This document shows positions 12,301 through 23,559 of a DNA stretch of 64,000 bases, piece by piece. The number at the start of each line of letters is the position of its first letter. The stretch's first letter is position 1. The notes under the pieces are model-generated. The model made no database searches. It saw nothing but the letters and a program-made list of their open reading frames with translations, and was not told the DNA's origin. The position numbers and the translations under genes were made by a program. The stretch comes from Caprimulgus europaeus (taxonomy: Eukaryota > Chordata > Aves > Caprimulgiformes > Caprimulgidae): positions 21,713,686-21,777,685 of the forward strand of contig OU015527.1 in NCBI GenBank assembly GCA_907165065.1. The letters run 5' to 3'.

Positions 12301-15300
12301 TTGCAGTGGTTTGTGTATCCCTAGTATCTTCTAGAATAAACAAGAAGTATCTTACTCCTTCATGATAGAGAGAGTCATTCTGAGTTCCCTCAGGTTTTCT
12401 AGTGTTTCCTGAAATCACGGTACATGCAGTTATTGTGGAACAGATGATGGGTAGTAACTTGTTTCCCCAGTGCAACCTATTGATGTGTCAAGACATCTCA
12501 TGTTAAAACAAGGTACAAGAATGATTTGGCTATTACAGGACTGGCAGAAAGTGTGAGGAGAGGCAACTTGCAATAGAGTATTCCTGGCTTAGGCAAAGGT
12601 GCATGCCATAAAAGGGAAGAGATAGATGAGTTGTAGAGCTTGGTGTTTTTCTTTGGCATTCAGTGGTTTTGTAATGGTTAGTGGAATTTGTGTTCTTAGT
12701 ACTACTAAGCAATTTATTGTGTGAGTCATCTCTGACAGAGATGTGCTGTAGGAAGTATAATTTATTTTGACAAACCATCAATACACACAATGAGCTGCAT
12801 ATAAATTTTATGTTGCCCAAGTGTTTGTTGTCCTCATCAGGCTAATGTCCTTCAACCTAGAATAGCCAGAAGTAAGAGCTGACAAAATGCAATTATGGTT
12901 ACATAATTAGATTTTTTGGCTCTTCAGCATTTGACTTGCTTTATTTCTTTCCTGTTTTCTAGACTTATTTCTCAGATTTATTAACTTGTTTTATTTCAAA
13001 TGTGTTATTTCTAGAAGGAAGTTTGTGCTCAGGATTCTCAACAATGCATAAGCAGCACAGAAGAGACATCAGGTATAATGTGCTAATATTTTAAATTAGC
13101 AAAAGCCCATACTTGTGTATCTTGCAGTTACGCAAAGATGAATAAAAACATAAAAATGTTTTGATTGACATGATTAATTAATCTATTTAATTAACAAAAA
13201 TAATGATGCACAGCACAGTGTAATTCTCCTCCCTAGCTTCTTATTACATTTCATTAACACAAACTAGACTTGGGAACTTTTAAAATGACACTTCATTAAG
13301 TTTAAATACCAGTGAAAGGGAAACTTCTTGCTCTGTTCTCCCTGCTGTGTGTTCCTGCTGCTTACCTCGTGCTAGGTTTAGCATTTTTTAGAGCCCTTTA
13401 TGAGCCTGTGACTCACTTACCATAAAAAATTGGATGTGACAGAGTGAGAGAACCTGTGTAGTTTTTCACTGGCTTAGTGAGCTATAGTGGCTCATGAAGT
13501 TGTCAAGTGAATGCCAGTGTCAGACTTGTGTGAGTAGGAGGGCTGGACTGTGCAAGTGTGGAGCAGGGGAGAAAGGGGAAGAAGAGATGAAAAAGGAAGA
13601 AGACAATGAGACTTCTCTCTAGCTGTAGTGAGTCAGCATATTAGCTCCTAACTAATTAGATGTAATGAAAGGTGTGAAGGTGATGGCTGCTTTTGCTGAA
13701 AACAAACTGAAAAGGAGTTGGTTTGGAAGCAGTACTTTTGTAAGGTATGGGAAAAGCACTGTGTCAGAATCCCTGAATACTTCCTTTACACAGAAACTGC
13801 AGTCGGGAGTTGTAATTCCCGAGTATGTGCAAAAGATAGGGCTAATATTTCTTCCTAGACATCTGTTGTTATGCTGTGTTATTGCAAGGATCTTGAGACA
13901 GGGCATCTTAAATCATCTTTAATTAGACAAAGAACCAGAGTGAGTTAAGGTTGGAATAACAGCAGCTGTAAATCATCAAGAATGAGAGCTGTTTTCAGTA
14001 ATGGAGCAGCACTATTGTTTTCCATCTTTTGAAAACTTATAAATGTTCTCTGCTTGAATTCATTCTAACAGATGTTAGTTGGCATTATCTGTTAATGTCC
14101 ATCTGTTGGCTAAATTATTATTTTTTTTTCACTTATTAAATTCAAGATTGTACTTCTTACGTCCTCTTCTGCAAGTCTGCAATGAGGGAAAAAATCTTTG
14201 CATTTACTGCCAAAACAGCAGGCTCTTGCCATTTAAAGAAGTATCTAATACTTGACAGTTGCAATTAAAGATAGAGGGCCGTTTGACCACTGCTACACAG
14301 GTTTAGTTAAACTGCAAATTGTTCTTTAATGCTAGAGCACCCATTTAAAAAGCTCCAACCCTACGAGGCATTTTTAGTATTCTTCATTCTGAGTGGTAAT
14401 CAGGACTCCACTGCAATGAGTAGGCTCCAAGGGGTGACAATGCATATCTCATCTAAGAAGAAAGGAAGTGTATTGTATCAAGGATATCCCCAGCGCCTTT
14501 TTCCCTGGAGAAATGGGAGCTTAAAATTTAATTACTCAAGATAGAGACAGCGTGAAGAGAACAGTGTAATTTCAAACTTGAATAATGAATGGATTTTGGT
14601 TATTCCTTTTTTCCCCTGAAAAAATTACAGTAGTGAACAATGATCGTAGATGTCCAGAGGAAGAACAGACATTCATTTTAACATTGGTGGAAATCCCAGC
14701 TGACTCAAAAGAATTTGATGCATCTGCTTTGCTGGAACAAACTTCAGAACCGTTACTACCAGCCCCAATACTGATCAGTCCAATAAATGCAAGTGAAACA
14801 AGCATGACTAAAATGGAGAGGTAAATGCTTTATTTTTAATCACAGTTAAACACTTTTTGTGAACCTTGATTGTTCCCTGAATATGTGTTACAGATTAGAA
14901 CTTTTCAAAAGAAGAAATGCAAGAGGAAACAATTTTGGCAGACTGGTCAGAAAATTAAGGAAGTGAAAAGAGCTCTTATCAGATTTGAGAAAGGCTCTCA
15001 TCAGTGGTTTAAAGTTAGTGTTTTAGTTAGCTGGAACTTTGGTGTCAACCTTAATTCTGATTTATCCTTTAAAGCAAGCCTTACTTTTTACTAAAAATCA
15101 TTAGTCCACTCTGAATCTATTCCACCGTGGATACTTTGAAAAGTAATTGAAATGAAAAATCTAAGCATGTTTGCATTTTTTACAGTATTTATTAGCTTTG
15201 TAAAGTAGCTGTGTATTAATTGATCTTACAGATTTTTAGTGTAGATGTCTTCTGCAGAACATGATAAACAGTGGACATAAATTCATTCTCTTGAGTTTGT

Positions 15301-18300
15301 GCCATGTTCAAAAGGCAGAAGAGCTGAAAAAGCAAACAAATGAGTTACTCAACAGAATAATAGCTGCAGTACTGCAGTACAAAGTTTGTTTTACAAGGAG
15401 TATTCCTCAATGCAATGTAATAAAATTGTTATTTCAACATTGCAGTTAAACTAATTCTCCTGGTCAGTTCAGGAGGAAAAAGCCCAACGTCAAAGGAAAA
15501 AGATGTTCAGAAGAATAGGAAGTGTTGCAAAGTTGTAAAAAATCCTATTACCATATTACTATATGATTGTTCTCAGATTGTAACTAGAAGTGTGATGCAA
15601 TTCCACATCATTGTGGGGGACCTTGCCCTGTGACATCAGATGTTAATGTCATACCCTTAGTCACTGAAAGGACAGGTCTTTGGGTGAAATTTGGCTCCAC
15701 AGTGTAAGAGTTCTAACTCCAGTGAAACTACTGATGATAGACACAATTGCTGACAGGCAGACTTAGGGTCCATCTTCTGTCTCATTGTTCCTGTATGGAT
15801 TTACCCCATTTCCCTAGTCTCTACTGCTTCCCTAGATGCCTCACTGTCTTTTAACATGGTAGTGGAGAAGGTGAGGTGAGGGGATGCAAGGATGTGGGGA
15901 TGAAGATTCAACTGTGCATATAAATAATACTGTATTTTAGGATTTTCTAGGGCAGTTAACCAGTTGTTATATTTTTACATTTTATTAAAATACCAAGTGG
16001 ATTTCATATAGAACAACTTTTAAAGTAACTAGATTCAATTATGACTAGAAAAACTCCATTATCTAACTCAAGGTAGTGCAGCAAAATGTTTCTTGGTAAT
16101 AGTACATTTGAAGTTAATATTGACATTAAGCAAGAAAGAGTATCACTGTAGATCCATGTGTAATTTCTATTCATATATATTATACAAGGTAAATTTTGTC
16201 TTCTTCTACAGTCACAATAATGTCTTTATATATTAACAGCACTGGATCCTTGACAACTGCAGCTGATGAATTTGCTGCACCTTTAAACAGCAGTATGGAA
16301 GCCAAACAACTGGCGAGTGTATTAGCAAAGCCTGCTCCAAATTTGAAGACAACTCAAAAAAGGTCAGCTGCTGAGCCTGAAGAAAATTATTTTCCTCCTG
16401 CCAAGAAAACTCTGTCTACTGTTGTAGTGGAAGGTGACTTCGAAACCACTTGTGAGGTGAGATGGTAGTTGGTAAGTGGGGCTTTATGCATAGTGTAGAT
16501 GCATAACAAGTAATAGAGCATTTTATTTATATTTATTCTTTAACAGTGTCACTTGCTTAAAAGTGTACTGCCTGTACAACTTAAAAGGAAAATCAACACC
16601 TATAGATTGCTTTGTATTTTGAACTCTACAACAGTCTTTGGGCTGTTGATTTATTATTAATTTTTTTAAAAATCTGTAGGCTTTCAGGATTTTTTATTAT
16701 ACTTCCTAGCAGGCAGACTGGTAATATGTCTTGTTTGGCTCATTCATCAAATTCAATTGTGAATTTGGTGAATGACATTGCAGGAGAGGAAACTGTATAT
16801 TGGATGACTGGCAAACTGTCTAGGTTCACTGAATGATGTTATGATTCCTCATGGTATCTGTTACATGAAGAAGTTGCTAGATATGTTCCTATCATTTTTT
16901 AACATAGCAAGTATTAGTTTAAAAGAACAACCTGCAAATAAAAACTGACCAGCATGTTTCCAGCTTCCCTTTGTGCTTTTAGAATGTGACCAAGCTTGTG
17001 GCAGTGACTACCACTGATTTCTGTGAGTAGGCCAAGATCGTGTAGTGTGTTTAGGTGAGGGAATGGGTGATAATTTCCCATAGCTTTCAGAAAGCTTTTC
17101 TAGGAAGGACTGAATAACAATCCTTTTCCTTCTTTGACCTCTCATCTTGACATCCTTGTCTTGAGTCATTTGTCATAAGAACACCTTGGAAAGCCTGCTC
17201 AGGAAATGAATTAAGTGATGTACTATAAGATACTAAGATATTGTGCTGAAGATGTAGTCTTCTGTGTCAGGCCTGTTCTTAGAACTATACATGCGTGATA
17301 TGACTTTATCAACTTCCATTGTCTCTTCTGTATTGAGAGAAATAGAGGAATAACTTATTTTTTTCTTTTTTAAATACAGGATTATTCAATTAAATCCACG
17401 AATGCTCCGATAAAAGTTTCTGGTAGGTAAACTTAAACTCCTAAAACAAAGTATAATGAATGTAAATGCATCACAGTTTGATACTGGTTGTCATTGTGCT
17501 AAATACTGCTGTGTGAGGCTATCTAACATAAAAATAGAAACAAATTTTCCCAGTAATGCCATAATGCCACTATTCCATGTTTTCTGCTATAAACTAGGTA
17601 TGTTGGATTACATAAGTGGTCGTTAATTTAATAATGGTTCTAATTGCTGTACCTAATCTGTTTGTGAAATTTGGGAGATTTTTTGGACTAAATCTCTTAG
17701 CAAATATTTCCACCCATTGGAGAGCACTAATAACTAAAGATATTTTAACCATGTTATGCCAATTTAATTTATTTATTTATTTATCTTTTAAAAATATATA
17801 CACACCGTGTAATTGTTTGGAAGCTTGATCTGCCTCTGAAGAGTCAGAGGGAAAGCAGAATTGCTGACAATACAATCTTCAGTGATCTGAGCCTGTGAAG
17901 GGTTTGGAGAACTACTTGGAGAGCTACCTTTTGGCCCTGAAAAAGACTTGAAAGGGAAATTGTGGAAGCTTAAACAGCTAGATGACTTGACTAAGTTCAA
18001 TGGTGTGCTGTAAAGGATCAGGGCAGGATGTGTGTGCCTTAAAATCACATTTCTACCAGCTTTTTCCTGTAACATCTGTAAGATTTACAGACTTTACAAG
18101 TAGACCATGAACTTCTAATTCTTAGTGGTGACTTCAAAAAATAAAATGACAAAAAAAATGAACAAAAATTCAGCTCTTGTAATGGTGCAAGCCATCTTAA
18201 CATCCCATGTCTTTTGAGCTGTTACCACTGAAGTAACTGAAGTCCTTGAATGACTCTCAACACTTTTTACAGGGTATCCTTTTCAAAAAACAGAGGCTTC

Positions 18301-20431
18301 GCCAAAGGAAGAAGTACTTACCTCTGTGTTAGAGTCTGAGTCTATGTCACCACTGGCTGAGAGAAGCCAGCTTGAGACTTTGGAGAAGCTAGGGAAAGCA
18401 CCAACTGAGAATTCAGCATCCAGACAGGAAGAGGAGGTGATGTCTAGATTAACCTCTAACAGAAAAGCAGAAATGAGAGGACAAGGAAAGCAAGGGGCTG
18501 TGCATGAATCTGCACAGTTGGAACATACTGGAAGCCTAGGATCATCTTCAAAACCTCCATTACTCAGGTATTTGTGCAATAATGTTTTGACAGCCTTTTC
18601 TGTAAAAAAGACCTTGTTTCCATATTGAGGTTTTTATGTCCTTTTTCCACTTAGTATTATAACAAGGGCAGTACCATTGTTTGACCTACATGGCTAAGAA
18701 AGATGGCTTTCAAATTCAGCAGATTTGAAAGGATCAAACTGCTTTGAAGTTTGAATTATTTTGTTCATTAAATGAGTGGATTGACCAAGAGACACTGCTG
18801 ACATATGATCTGTCTGTTTAGACACTGACAGGTGCACTTGTGACACAGACATGCATTGGCTATTATATAGATTTAGGATAATTGTTTTGTTCTTTAGCTC
18901 AGTCTAATGTTGTGATATGTACACCCATCCACTTGGTTTGATTTTTGTTCTCCAGTCAATAAGATTTGTTACTGCTATAGTACTTATAGTACTCAGCACA
19001 CTGGATTATTTAGCACTAACTTAAGATGTGTCATTTCCCCAAAGGAGTTTCAACTTTGACAGCTCAGAGGATATTCCTTTATCTATCTGACTGCAGATTT
19101 TTTTAATATACCTTTCTGTAATGTTTAAGTGTTTCACTTTCTGCTCTCTATTGCTGTTGCGCTCACTGATTTTGCTCCAGTAGTCTCTTTTGTTCCTGTC
19201 ATTTACTCCTTTATTGTGCTTGTGTGAGTACCAAAACTGATTATTTGTACCTGAGACATCCGCAGCAATTGGGTAATGATGCATTAACATCAGAATTCTT
19301 GCCTTAAATTTTGCTTTCTGCTGTGGCATTATCCTTTGGAATCGGCTTTCTTTTTCCATTAATTACATTAAGAGTGCTCTTTTTAGTTCATTCTTTAGGA
19401 GTGTCTCCCCATTCTTCTTGGAATCTCTTTCTGAAAATCTAGTAGCTTGTCATAGGCTCTGGTTTCGCAGCAAATAATAGGTTTCTGTTCTCAGAGTTGG
19501 AGATTGTCAAGAGTCTCTGAAACTCTTTAAAAAACTCTTGTGCCAGAATATTCAGTAATACAAAAGCCTTTCTCAGAATGACTTTTTGGGTTTTTTGTCA
19601 GAATTTTCAAAGATTTCAAAATGTTTGTTTCCAGTGTAATGAATTGGACTTCTATAATACTATTTACATCTTCCTTTTATGAAGCAGTCCTATAACTTTA
19701 TTTGTTTTGAACAGGGGTGGACGAAAGCCATTGGGATTTTTATCTTTAATTTGCAAAAAAAGTAGTTCTGAATCTGCAGAAGATGTGAAACTGAATAGAG
19801 GGAAGATCCAAAAACCTCGGATTGTGACTCCAAAGCGAAGTCTTAAAAAACCCACTCCATCCACTGAGGATGATAGGGAATCTTGTTCCCTTACCTCTAC
19901 AAACACATCATCATCTGTGGAGTACCAGAATGTAGCTGGTGATGCTGCAGTTACAGTATGTGTTTAATTTTAATGCCCTTGCACTTTTGAGATGTGAAGA
20001 ACAGTGAATTAGTTGTTTCAGGAGTGGGTAGGTGGGCATGTAGTGTTCATGTTTTGAGACAGGTATTTGCTCCTGTTAATAAATCCTGACTTGTTCATGT
20101 CTAGGAAATTTATAAGGGTACTAAGTTGTTTTTTTCTCTGCACATATATTTATTTGTTTCCCATTTTCAGTAAACTCTGAATTCTTTGTCTAAACTTCCT
20201 ATCTAAATTGGAAGCTCGAGGGCATATACCTATGTATGTGTACACATATACACACACAGACAGATAAAGACTGTTAAGAGCAGCCTTCTCTTTTTCTGTT
20301 AGGTTCCAAGTAACGAGCCATCTGAGAAGCCACTCCTTTGTTCTGAAGGTCAAGAGAAGGAAGAAGAGCCAACTAGAATCTCAGAGTATTTTTTCAGTGA
20401 CATCTTTATGGAAGTGGATGATACAGAATAG
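124..20431 (+). CDS. BDP1: BDP1, TFIIIB B'' subunit: last 16 coding exons (3' part of gene)
   Basis: BDP1 is a nuclear subunit of TFIIIB, which places RNA polymerase III on tRNA, 5S and U6 promoters. Only the C-terminal part is here: 16 exons, 2700 nt, 899 codons plus TAG, in one continuous frame across GT..AG junctions with matching phases (0, 1 or 2) at each join. The SANT domain and the first part of the protein lie upstream of the window. The region is acidic, Ser/Thr-rich and probably disordered. I recognise conserved vertebrate BDP1 blocks: [17 protein letters not shown] (exon at 1291), [16 protein letters not shown] (5030), [13 protein letters not shown] (14631), [11 protein letters not shown] (19715) and the terminal [14 protein letters not shown] (20303). 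These match human BDP1 as I recall it. The gene is followed on the same strand by MCCC2, as in human. The coordinates span introns; exons are listed separately. Confidence 0.95.
1291..1672 (+). CDS. BDP1: BDP1 exon with acidic tract
   Basis: Acceptor tactttag, donor GAG|GTATCA, phase 2 in and phase 0 out. It begins with a basic stretch ([10 protein letters not shown]) and contains six GAG codons (1520-1537) in an acidic run reading [17 protein letters not shown]. It ends with the highly conserved [17 protein letters not shown] block, the strongest single marker of BDP1 here. Confidence 0.93.
1673..2820 (+). other. BDP1 intron, no recognisable element
   Basis: AT-rich intron of 1.15 kb with GT..AG borders. 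Only a short GT-rich stretch near 2386-2413 stands out. Confidence 0.6.
2821..2919 (+). CDS. BDP1: BDP1 exon (33 codons)
   Basis: Acceptor ttttcacag, donor AAA|GTAAGC, phase 0 on both sides. It encodes [12 protein letters not shown] and onward, which matches the vertebrate BDP1 sequence I recall following the IEETIEE end of the previous exon. Confidence 0.88.
3241..3277 (+). CDS. BDP1: BDP1 short exon (37 nt)
   Basis: Acceptor tttttttaag, donor AAAG|GTAGAT. It encodes [12 protein letters not shown] plus the first base of a Gly codon. Another GT at 3268 would not keep the frame, whereas the 3277 donor joins cleanly to GIND at 5030. Confidence 0.8.
3278..5029 (+). other. BDP1 intron with LTR-like block
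   Basis: 1.75-kb intron. The middle is an LTR-like block (4071-4805), listed separately. The flanks are plain AT-rich sequence. Confidence 0.6.
4071..4805. mobile_element. ERV solo LTR-like element
   Basis: This block differs in composition from the intron (C-rich, CT-rich). It begins TGTGGTGGCTGTG and ends CCAGTACA, so TG..CA ends. It holds the segment gggttgagataaagacaggg, shared with the LTRs at 6143 and, in reverse, 11671. Flanking bases ccttt/ccatt match at four of five positions, a possible decayed target duplication. No internal viral genes are present. Confidence 0.6.
5030..5113 (+). CDS. BDP1: BDP1 exon
   Basis: Acceptor ctctgcag, donor GAAG|GTATGA, phase 1 in and out. It encodes [20 protein letters not shown], close to the human [16 protein letters not shown] block as I recall it. 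Confidence 0.92.
5773..6004 (+). CDS. BDP1: BDP1 exon
   Basis: Acceptor tctaaccag, donor CCAG|GTTAAA, phase 1 in and 2 out. The spliced codon reads E then [13 protein letters not shown]. The frame continues open past the donor for about 50 codons, but the join to 9511 keeps the frame. Confidence 0.85.
6143..6618. mobile_element. ERV solo LTR-like element
   Basis: It starts TGTGATGGTTTCACATGG and ends near GCAAAACA. It contains ctcactcactcccct, gactcatggattgagataaa and tatgacatggaatatc, motifs of the avian LTR family also seen at 4071 and 11671. It directly abuts the 3' end of a CR1. I see no target duplication. Confidence 0.65.
6623..9020 (-). mobile_element. CR1 LINE, 5'-truncated, minus strand
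   Basis: The 3' end is at 6623 (tcatagaatcatagaatgg, the CR1 octamer tail). Reading leftwards from about 9020 it encodes the end of the endonuclease ([24 protein letters not shown]), the linker ([11 protein letters not shown]) and reverse transcriptase ([14 protein letters not shown], [22 protein letters not shown] at 7503-7514, [12 protein letters not shown]). Frame breaks between about 7754-7790 and 8320-8548 make it inactive. It is truncated inside the endonuclease, typical of CR1. It sits antisense in a BDP1 intron. Confidence 0.93.
9511..9656 (+). CDS. BDP1: BDP1 exon
   Basis: Acceptor gttgtgatag, donor AGTG|GTAAGC, phase 2 in and 1 out. It encodes [20 protein letters not shown] and onward. 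It is the first exon after the intron that holds an LTR and a CR1. Confidence 0.85.
10304..10445 (+). CDS. BDP1: BDP1 exon
   Basis: Acceptor tgtatcttag, donor AGAG|GTAGGA, phase 1 in and 2 out. It encodes [19 protein letters not shown] and onward to VDRTE. Confidence 0.85.
11014..11200 (+). CDS. BDP1: BDP1 exon
   Basis: Acceptor atacCTTACAG, donor CAG|GTAAAG, phase 2 in and 0 out. It encodes [18 protein letters not shown] and onward to NISTSNSTQ, a low-complexity polar stretch. Confidence 0.85.
11671..12255. mobile_element. ERV solo LTR (avian ERVL-type family, inferred)
   Basis: It runs TGCTGGTTTTGACTGGGATA to GGTTAAACCA and contains gtagctagtatggggctatg, ctgagcagcgcttacac, tctgcttctcacacca and the complement of ctaagcaccacacaac. 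I recognise this as a very common LTR type in bird genomes. It is reversed relative to the copies at 4071 and 6143. No internal region or clear target duplication is seen. Confidence 0.82.
13015..13072 (+). CDS. BDP1: BDP1 short exon (58 nt)
   Basis: Acceptor tatttctag, donor TCAG|GTATAA. It encodes [19 protein letters not shown], phase 0 in and 1 out. It is supported by splice sites and by phase fit to both neighbours. Confidence 0.78.
13073..14630 (+). other. BDP1 intron, nothing recognised
   Basis: 1.56-kb intron, AT-rich, with a G/A-rich patch near 13550-13610. No repeat or second gene is recognised. Confidence 0.55.
14631..14820 (+). CDS. BDP1: BDP1 exon with conserved [11 protein letters not shown] block
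   Basis: Acceptor aaaattacag, donor AGAG|GTAAAT, phase 1 in and 2 out. It contains [14 protein letters not shown] and PLLPAPILI, both conserved between bird and human BDP1 as I recall them. Confidence 0.93.
14821..16239 (+). other. BDP1 intron, nothing recognised
   Basis: 1.42-kb AT-rich intron. Open stretches here are short and have no coding support. Confidence 0.55.
16240..16456 (+). CDS. BDP1: BDP1 exon
   Basis: Acceptor tattaacag, donor GAG|GTGAGA, phase 2 in and 0 out. It encodes [12 protein letters not shown] and onward, including [10 protein letters not shown], which resembles the human PPAKKRSLTL segment. Confidence 0.88.
17380..17422 (+). CDS. BDP1: BDP1 short exon (43 nt)
   Basis: Acceptor taaatacag, donor TCTG|GTAGGT. 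It encodes [14 protein letters not shown] plus one base. An overlapping donor GGTAG|GTAAAC four bases downstream would leave phase 2 and not fit the next exon, so 17422 is preferred. Confidence 0.78.
18273..18567 (+). CDS. BDP1: BDP1 exon
   Basis: Acceptor ttttacag, donor TCAG|GTATTT, phase 1 in and 2 out. It encodes [15 protein letters not shown] and onward through an acidic, Ser-rich region ending SSSKPPLL. Confidence 0.87.
19715..19955 (+). CDS. BDP1: BDP1 exon with conserved [11 protein letters not shown] block
   Basis: Acceptor ttgaacag, donor ACA|GTATGT, phase 2 in and 0 out. It starts [14 protein letters not shown], a hallmark of the vertebrate BDP1 C terminus. A basic segment ([11 protein letters not shown]) follows. 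Confidence 0.94.
20303..20431 (+). CDS. BDP1: BDP1 terminal coding exon with stop
   Basis: Acceptor ttctgttag. It encodes 42 residues ending [16 protein letters not shown] and then TAG at 20429-20431. The human protein ends with nearly the same peptide as I recall it, so the stop is the authentic one. Confidence 0.95.
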   Translation, partial: VPSNEPSEKPLLCSEGQEKEEEPTRISEYFFSDIFMEVDDTE

Positions 20432-22715
20432 CAAATTGACTTTATGAAAACCTGGGATCTGAGAGTATAATGAAACAAGGAAAGCGTATTTTTTAGAAAG
20501 TTCTGATTTATTCTGATGTTCATTCTGCCAAGCTGTTGTTTATAAATTTCATAAAGATGAAATGGATTCCTTCTGAAGAGACCTGGATACTTTTAAAATG
20601 TTGACATAATCTAAACCACTACATGGATGTCATTGGACCAGACCTGTAGCTGCTGGCTTATAGTTTCATTTGTTTAGATGCTGTTAATGGGTGCATTACT
20701 ATCTTCCAAAAAAATGCAATGAAAAAATGCTTAATTTTGTGACAAGTTATCTCTTTGAATTTTAATGCTAAGCCTGTGGTGCTGATTTTACAAGTTCTTT
20801 ACTTCTTTTTGTGAAGTATGTTGTGTTAGTATGTTAGAAGGAAGAATGAACCTTTTTATGTATAGTGTAATCTCTGTAGATCAGGATGCAGATACTGGTG
20901 GTGTAGTAATACATGAATATCTTCAGCACTGCAGGTATTTTATTGGCATCTCCAGATCACATATTTTTTTAAGAATTTTAAATTGCATAAATTAAAAGAT
21001 ACTAACCTGAAAAGCCAAATGGGTTAAGTTCCTTTAAAATTTATTGAGAACATCCGGAAAAAACACTGTTTACTAAAAGATGCTACTCAATATTAATCTT
21101 TGCAACTGTCCTCTTGATGAGATGAAGAGGTTAATGCTTCCTACTATAAGTGCTAATTTCCTTATAAATTTGAAAACAAGGGGATAGATACAGTTTATTT
21201 TCCTTGGTTTTACATGTTAGGTATTTATATCTCTGCTGACTTCCTTGGTTTCCCATGTGTAAAGTAGCACAAGAGATTGGATTTAAACCATGGCTATCCA
21301 ATGTGGTTGCTTTGAGGATTTGCTACTTTGAAGCAGTTGAATTTAAATTTGTTTCCTCATGTTGCATGACTACTTGTACTGTAACTTGCTATAAAATGCT
21401 GGTGTAGCTTTAGATTTTAGTATTAACTTTTTCCTTACCTCATTAAGAGGATTGTTTTGATGAGGTAACAAGGTTCCTGCACTCTCAAAGTCCAGATGGT
21501 CATTGAATGATTCAGTATTTATTTTTAAACTCCTTATTGCACAACCATGAGTGTGTAGACTTAAGTAGTCTAATTTTTTCCTGTTACTTAATACCAGCAG
21601 GTACTTTTGCAAAACAAGTTATTTATTATGAAAGTGAAGCTAATGTATAAATTGTATTGTTATGCTCTTAAGAAACCTATCTTCAGCTTTGGACTGGATA
21701 ATTATTTACTGGCAAATATTTTCATCTAAGTATCTAGTGGTTTTGAAATAGTTGATGAAGTTTGAGAATGTTTGCCTTTTCAGAGTTATTGGCAAGGCTT
21801 CTAAAAAAGCCTTTAAAATTTTGTCAATAAGGAAAAAAATACACAGAAAAGTTGTTACTGCAAATGTTATGAGGCCTCTATCAATCAAATGTCAGTATCT
21901 TCTTGAGGTGATGGAAAAGGGACTAACAGTCCCACTGTAAAGTAACTTACTTGAAAGCATACTGTCAAGTCCCCTAGCTCCCAAAACAAATAAAAAACCA
22001 CAAAAAAAACATGAAAAAACCCACCAACAGTTTCTGTTCAGACAGTATCTTGTGCTTTGCCTAATCCATTTAACTTGAATTTTTTATCTAAATATTGTCT
22101 TACTGTAAACATTATGAAATAGATTAATTTGTACATAAAGCTCCATGTATTATATATCTTGTAGATACTGTTTTATGTATGCAAGTCCTGCTACATGTGG
22201 CATGTTTAAATCACTTGCACTGATAGAGCCTAAAAATAGATTTCTGGGAAGTGGCTATAAAATAATTGCCCTAAGTACTTTCTGAGGTGATAATCATTCT
22301 ACATTGAATTGTGTACATTTTATCTTGCATTCACAATACAAGGGGAAAAAACCCAAACCAAACAACTCTTTCATTACTAAGATTTAAGGTGCCTTATCTA
22401 CCTTGTTAATTGGGGCTACACATTTTTTTTCTCTGCAGTAAATCACATGCACTTTCTTAAAGGATTTTTTTTAAGAACAAATTTAATTTGAATAGAGATA
22501 AGACAACTTTGTGTTCTGTGTATGAAAGTTTTATAATGGTGAAGGATGGTAAGAAAACATCTATGAAATCTCCATGCCTATTAGTTTCGCATTTTTACAA
22601 AGATGTGGCATAAGATTGCTTTGCTTCGAGTTGTCCGATACCCTGTATCATTGCTTTGTTTCAAATAAAGTATCACATTCTGTATGTAATTCATGTGAAT
22701 AAATTATTTTATATT
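20432..22715 (+). other. BDP1: BDP1 3' untranslated region
   Basis: AT-rich, no splice sites needed and no convincing ORF. It runs from the stop codon to the last AATAAA signals. Its 3' limit is inferred from these and the GT/T-rich sequence after them (about 22720-22760). Shorter forms are possible because other A-rich signals occur, for example an AATAAA near 21990. Confidence 0.7.
22674..22703 (+). promoter_or_regulatory. Polyadenylation signals, BDP1
   Basis: Two AATAAA hexamers at 22674-22679 and 22698-22703, followed by T/GT-rich sequence (ttattttgtgttgcctgtg). They are the last such signals before the MCCC2 CpG island. Confidence 0.65.
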
Positions 22716-23379
22716 ACCCATGTTTCATGTGAATGAGTTATTTTGTGTTGCCTGTGTTTCCATTTCTTAGAATATCCCTTGCATTTTAAAATGCTTATAG
22801 GTGTAATAACAAAAGTGGGGCTAAATGAATGGTTAAAGTTACAGCTGCAGCACCGGGGGGAGGAACACAGGACTGCGTGTGTCAGCTGACAGGCTGAATG
22901 CACTTTTTATCAGGGGCTCTGTTGTTGCTGTTTGTGTGGTTTTGTTTTTGGTTTAGAATAGAGCTTAATTTACTTGGTATCAGACTTCCCTGAGTTATCT
23001 CTCTGTTAATACTATACCCTTGTTTAAAAACGACATAGAACTGGAATGCTAAAGAACAGCAAGCTTGCAAAAAAGGAAGCAACAGAAGCAGAGGTTAGGA
23101 TTTAAAAAACGTCTGCCACTCTTACTGCAGCATCTCAGCGGTTCTGCAGTTAATGAGACTGCCCCCCACATTTCTAAGGCCGGGAAGGGCTTTTCTGGGT
23201 TGCACAAGGATGTAATCCTGTCTGAAACGGGAAATTTTGAACAAACAAAATTCTTTCAAAGGGGGTTCTTTAGCATTCTCTTGCACCAGGGCAACGGGGG
23301 CCGAATGGAGCACGCAGCTGTGGCGTACTGGCAGCGATATGTGAAGGGAAAGGCTTCTGCATTTTCACCGAGTTTTAAT
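22716..23379. other. BDP1-MCCC2 intergenic spacer
   Basis: About 0.7 kb between the BDP1 poly(A) site and the MCCC2 CpG island. GC content rises from 23100 onwards. I see no repeat or gene. Confidence 0.6.
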
Positions 23380-23554
23380 GCCCAAACCAACAGCCGAGCC
23401 GCCAGCGTCAGGGCGGAGGCCGGCGCTAGGCTGCGCGGCTGGCGAGGCCGGGCCGCCGCACGTATTCCCTGACGGGCATCCCTGGGCGTCAGCAAGGACG
23501 CAGCGGCCCGGCCCGGCCCGGCCCGGCCGCACCGCCCGGGATCGCCGTGTGCCC

Positions 23555-23559
23555 ATTGG
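23555..23559 (-). promoter_or_regulatory. Inverted CCAAT box (putative NF-Y site)
   Basis: ATTGG within gcccattggctg, 65-69 bases upstream of the MCCC2 ATG and next to a G-rich GC-box-like stretch. Position and flanks fit NF-Y. Binding is inferred. Confidence 0.5.

Larger units (their letters stand above)
16457..19714 (+). other. BDP1 introns around the 17380 and 18273 exons, nothing recognised
   Basis: Three AT-rich introns (16457-17379, 17423-18272, 18568-19714). A minus-strand open stretch at 19021-19359 has no recognisable domain and is treated as chance. Confidence 0.5.

Noticed and set aside
17423..17427. Alternative donor (GGTAG|GTAAAC) for the short BDP1 exon
   Set aside because: It would leave phase 2 and break the frame with the exon at 18273, while the donor at 17422 fits.
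19021..19359. Minus-strand open frame of 112 codons in a BDP1 intron
   Set aside because: No recognisable domain, no splice or promoter context, and low-complexity Lys/Asn-rich composition expected from AT-rich DNA.
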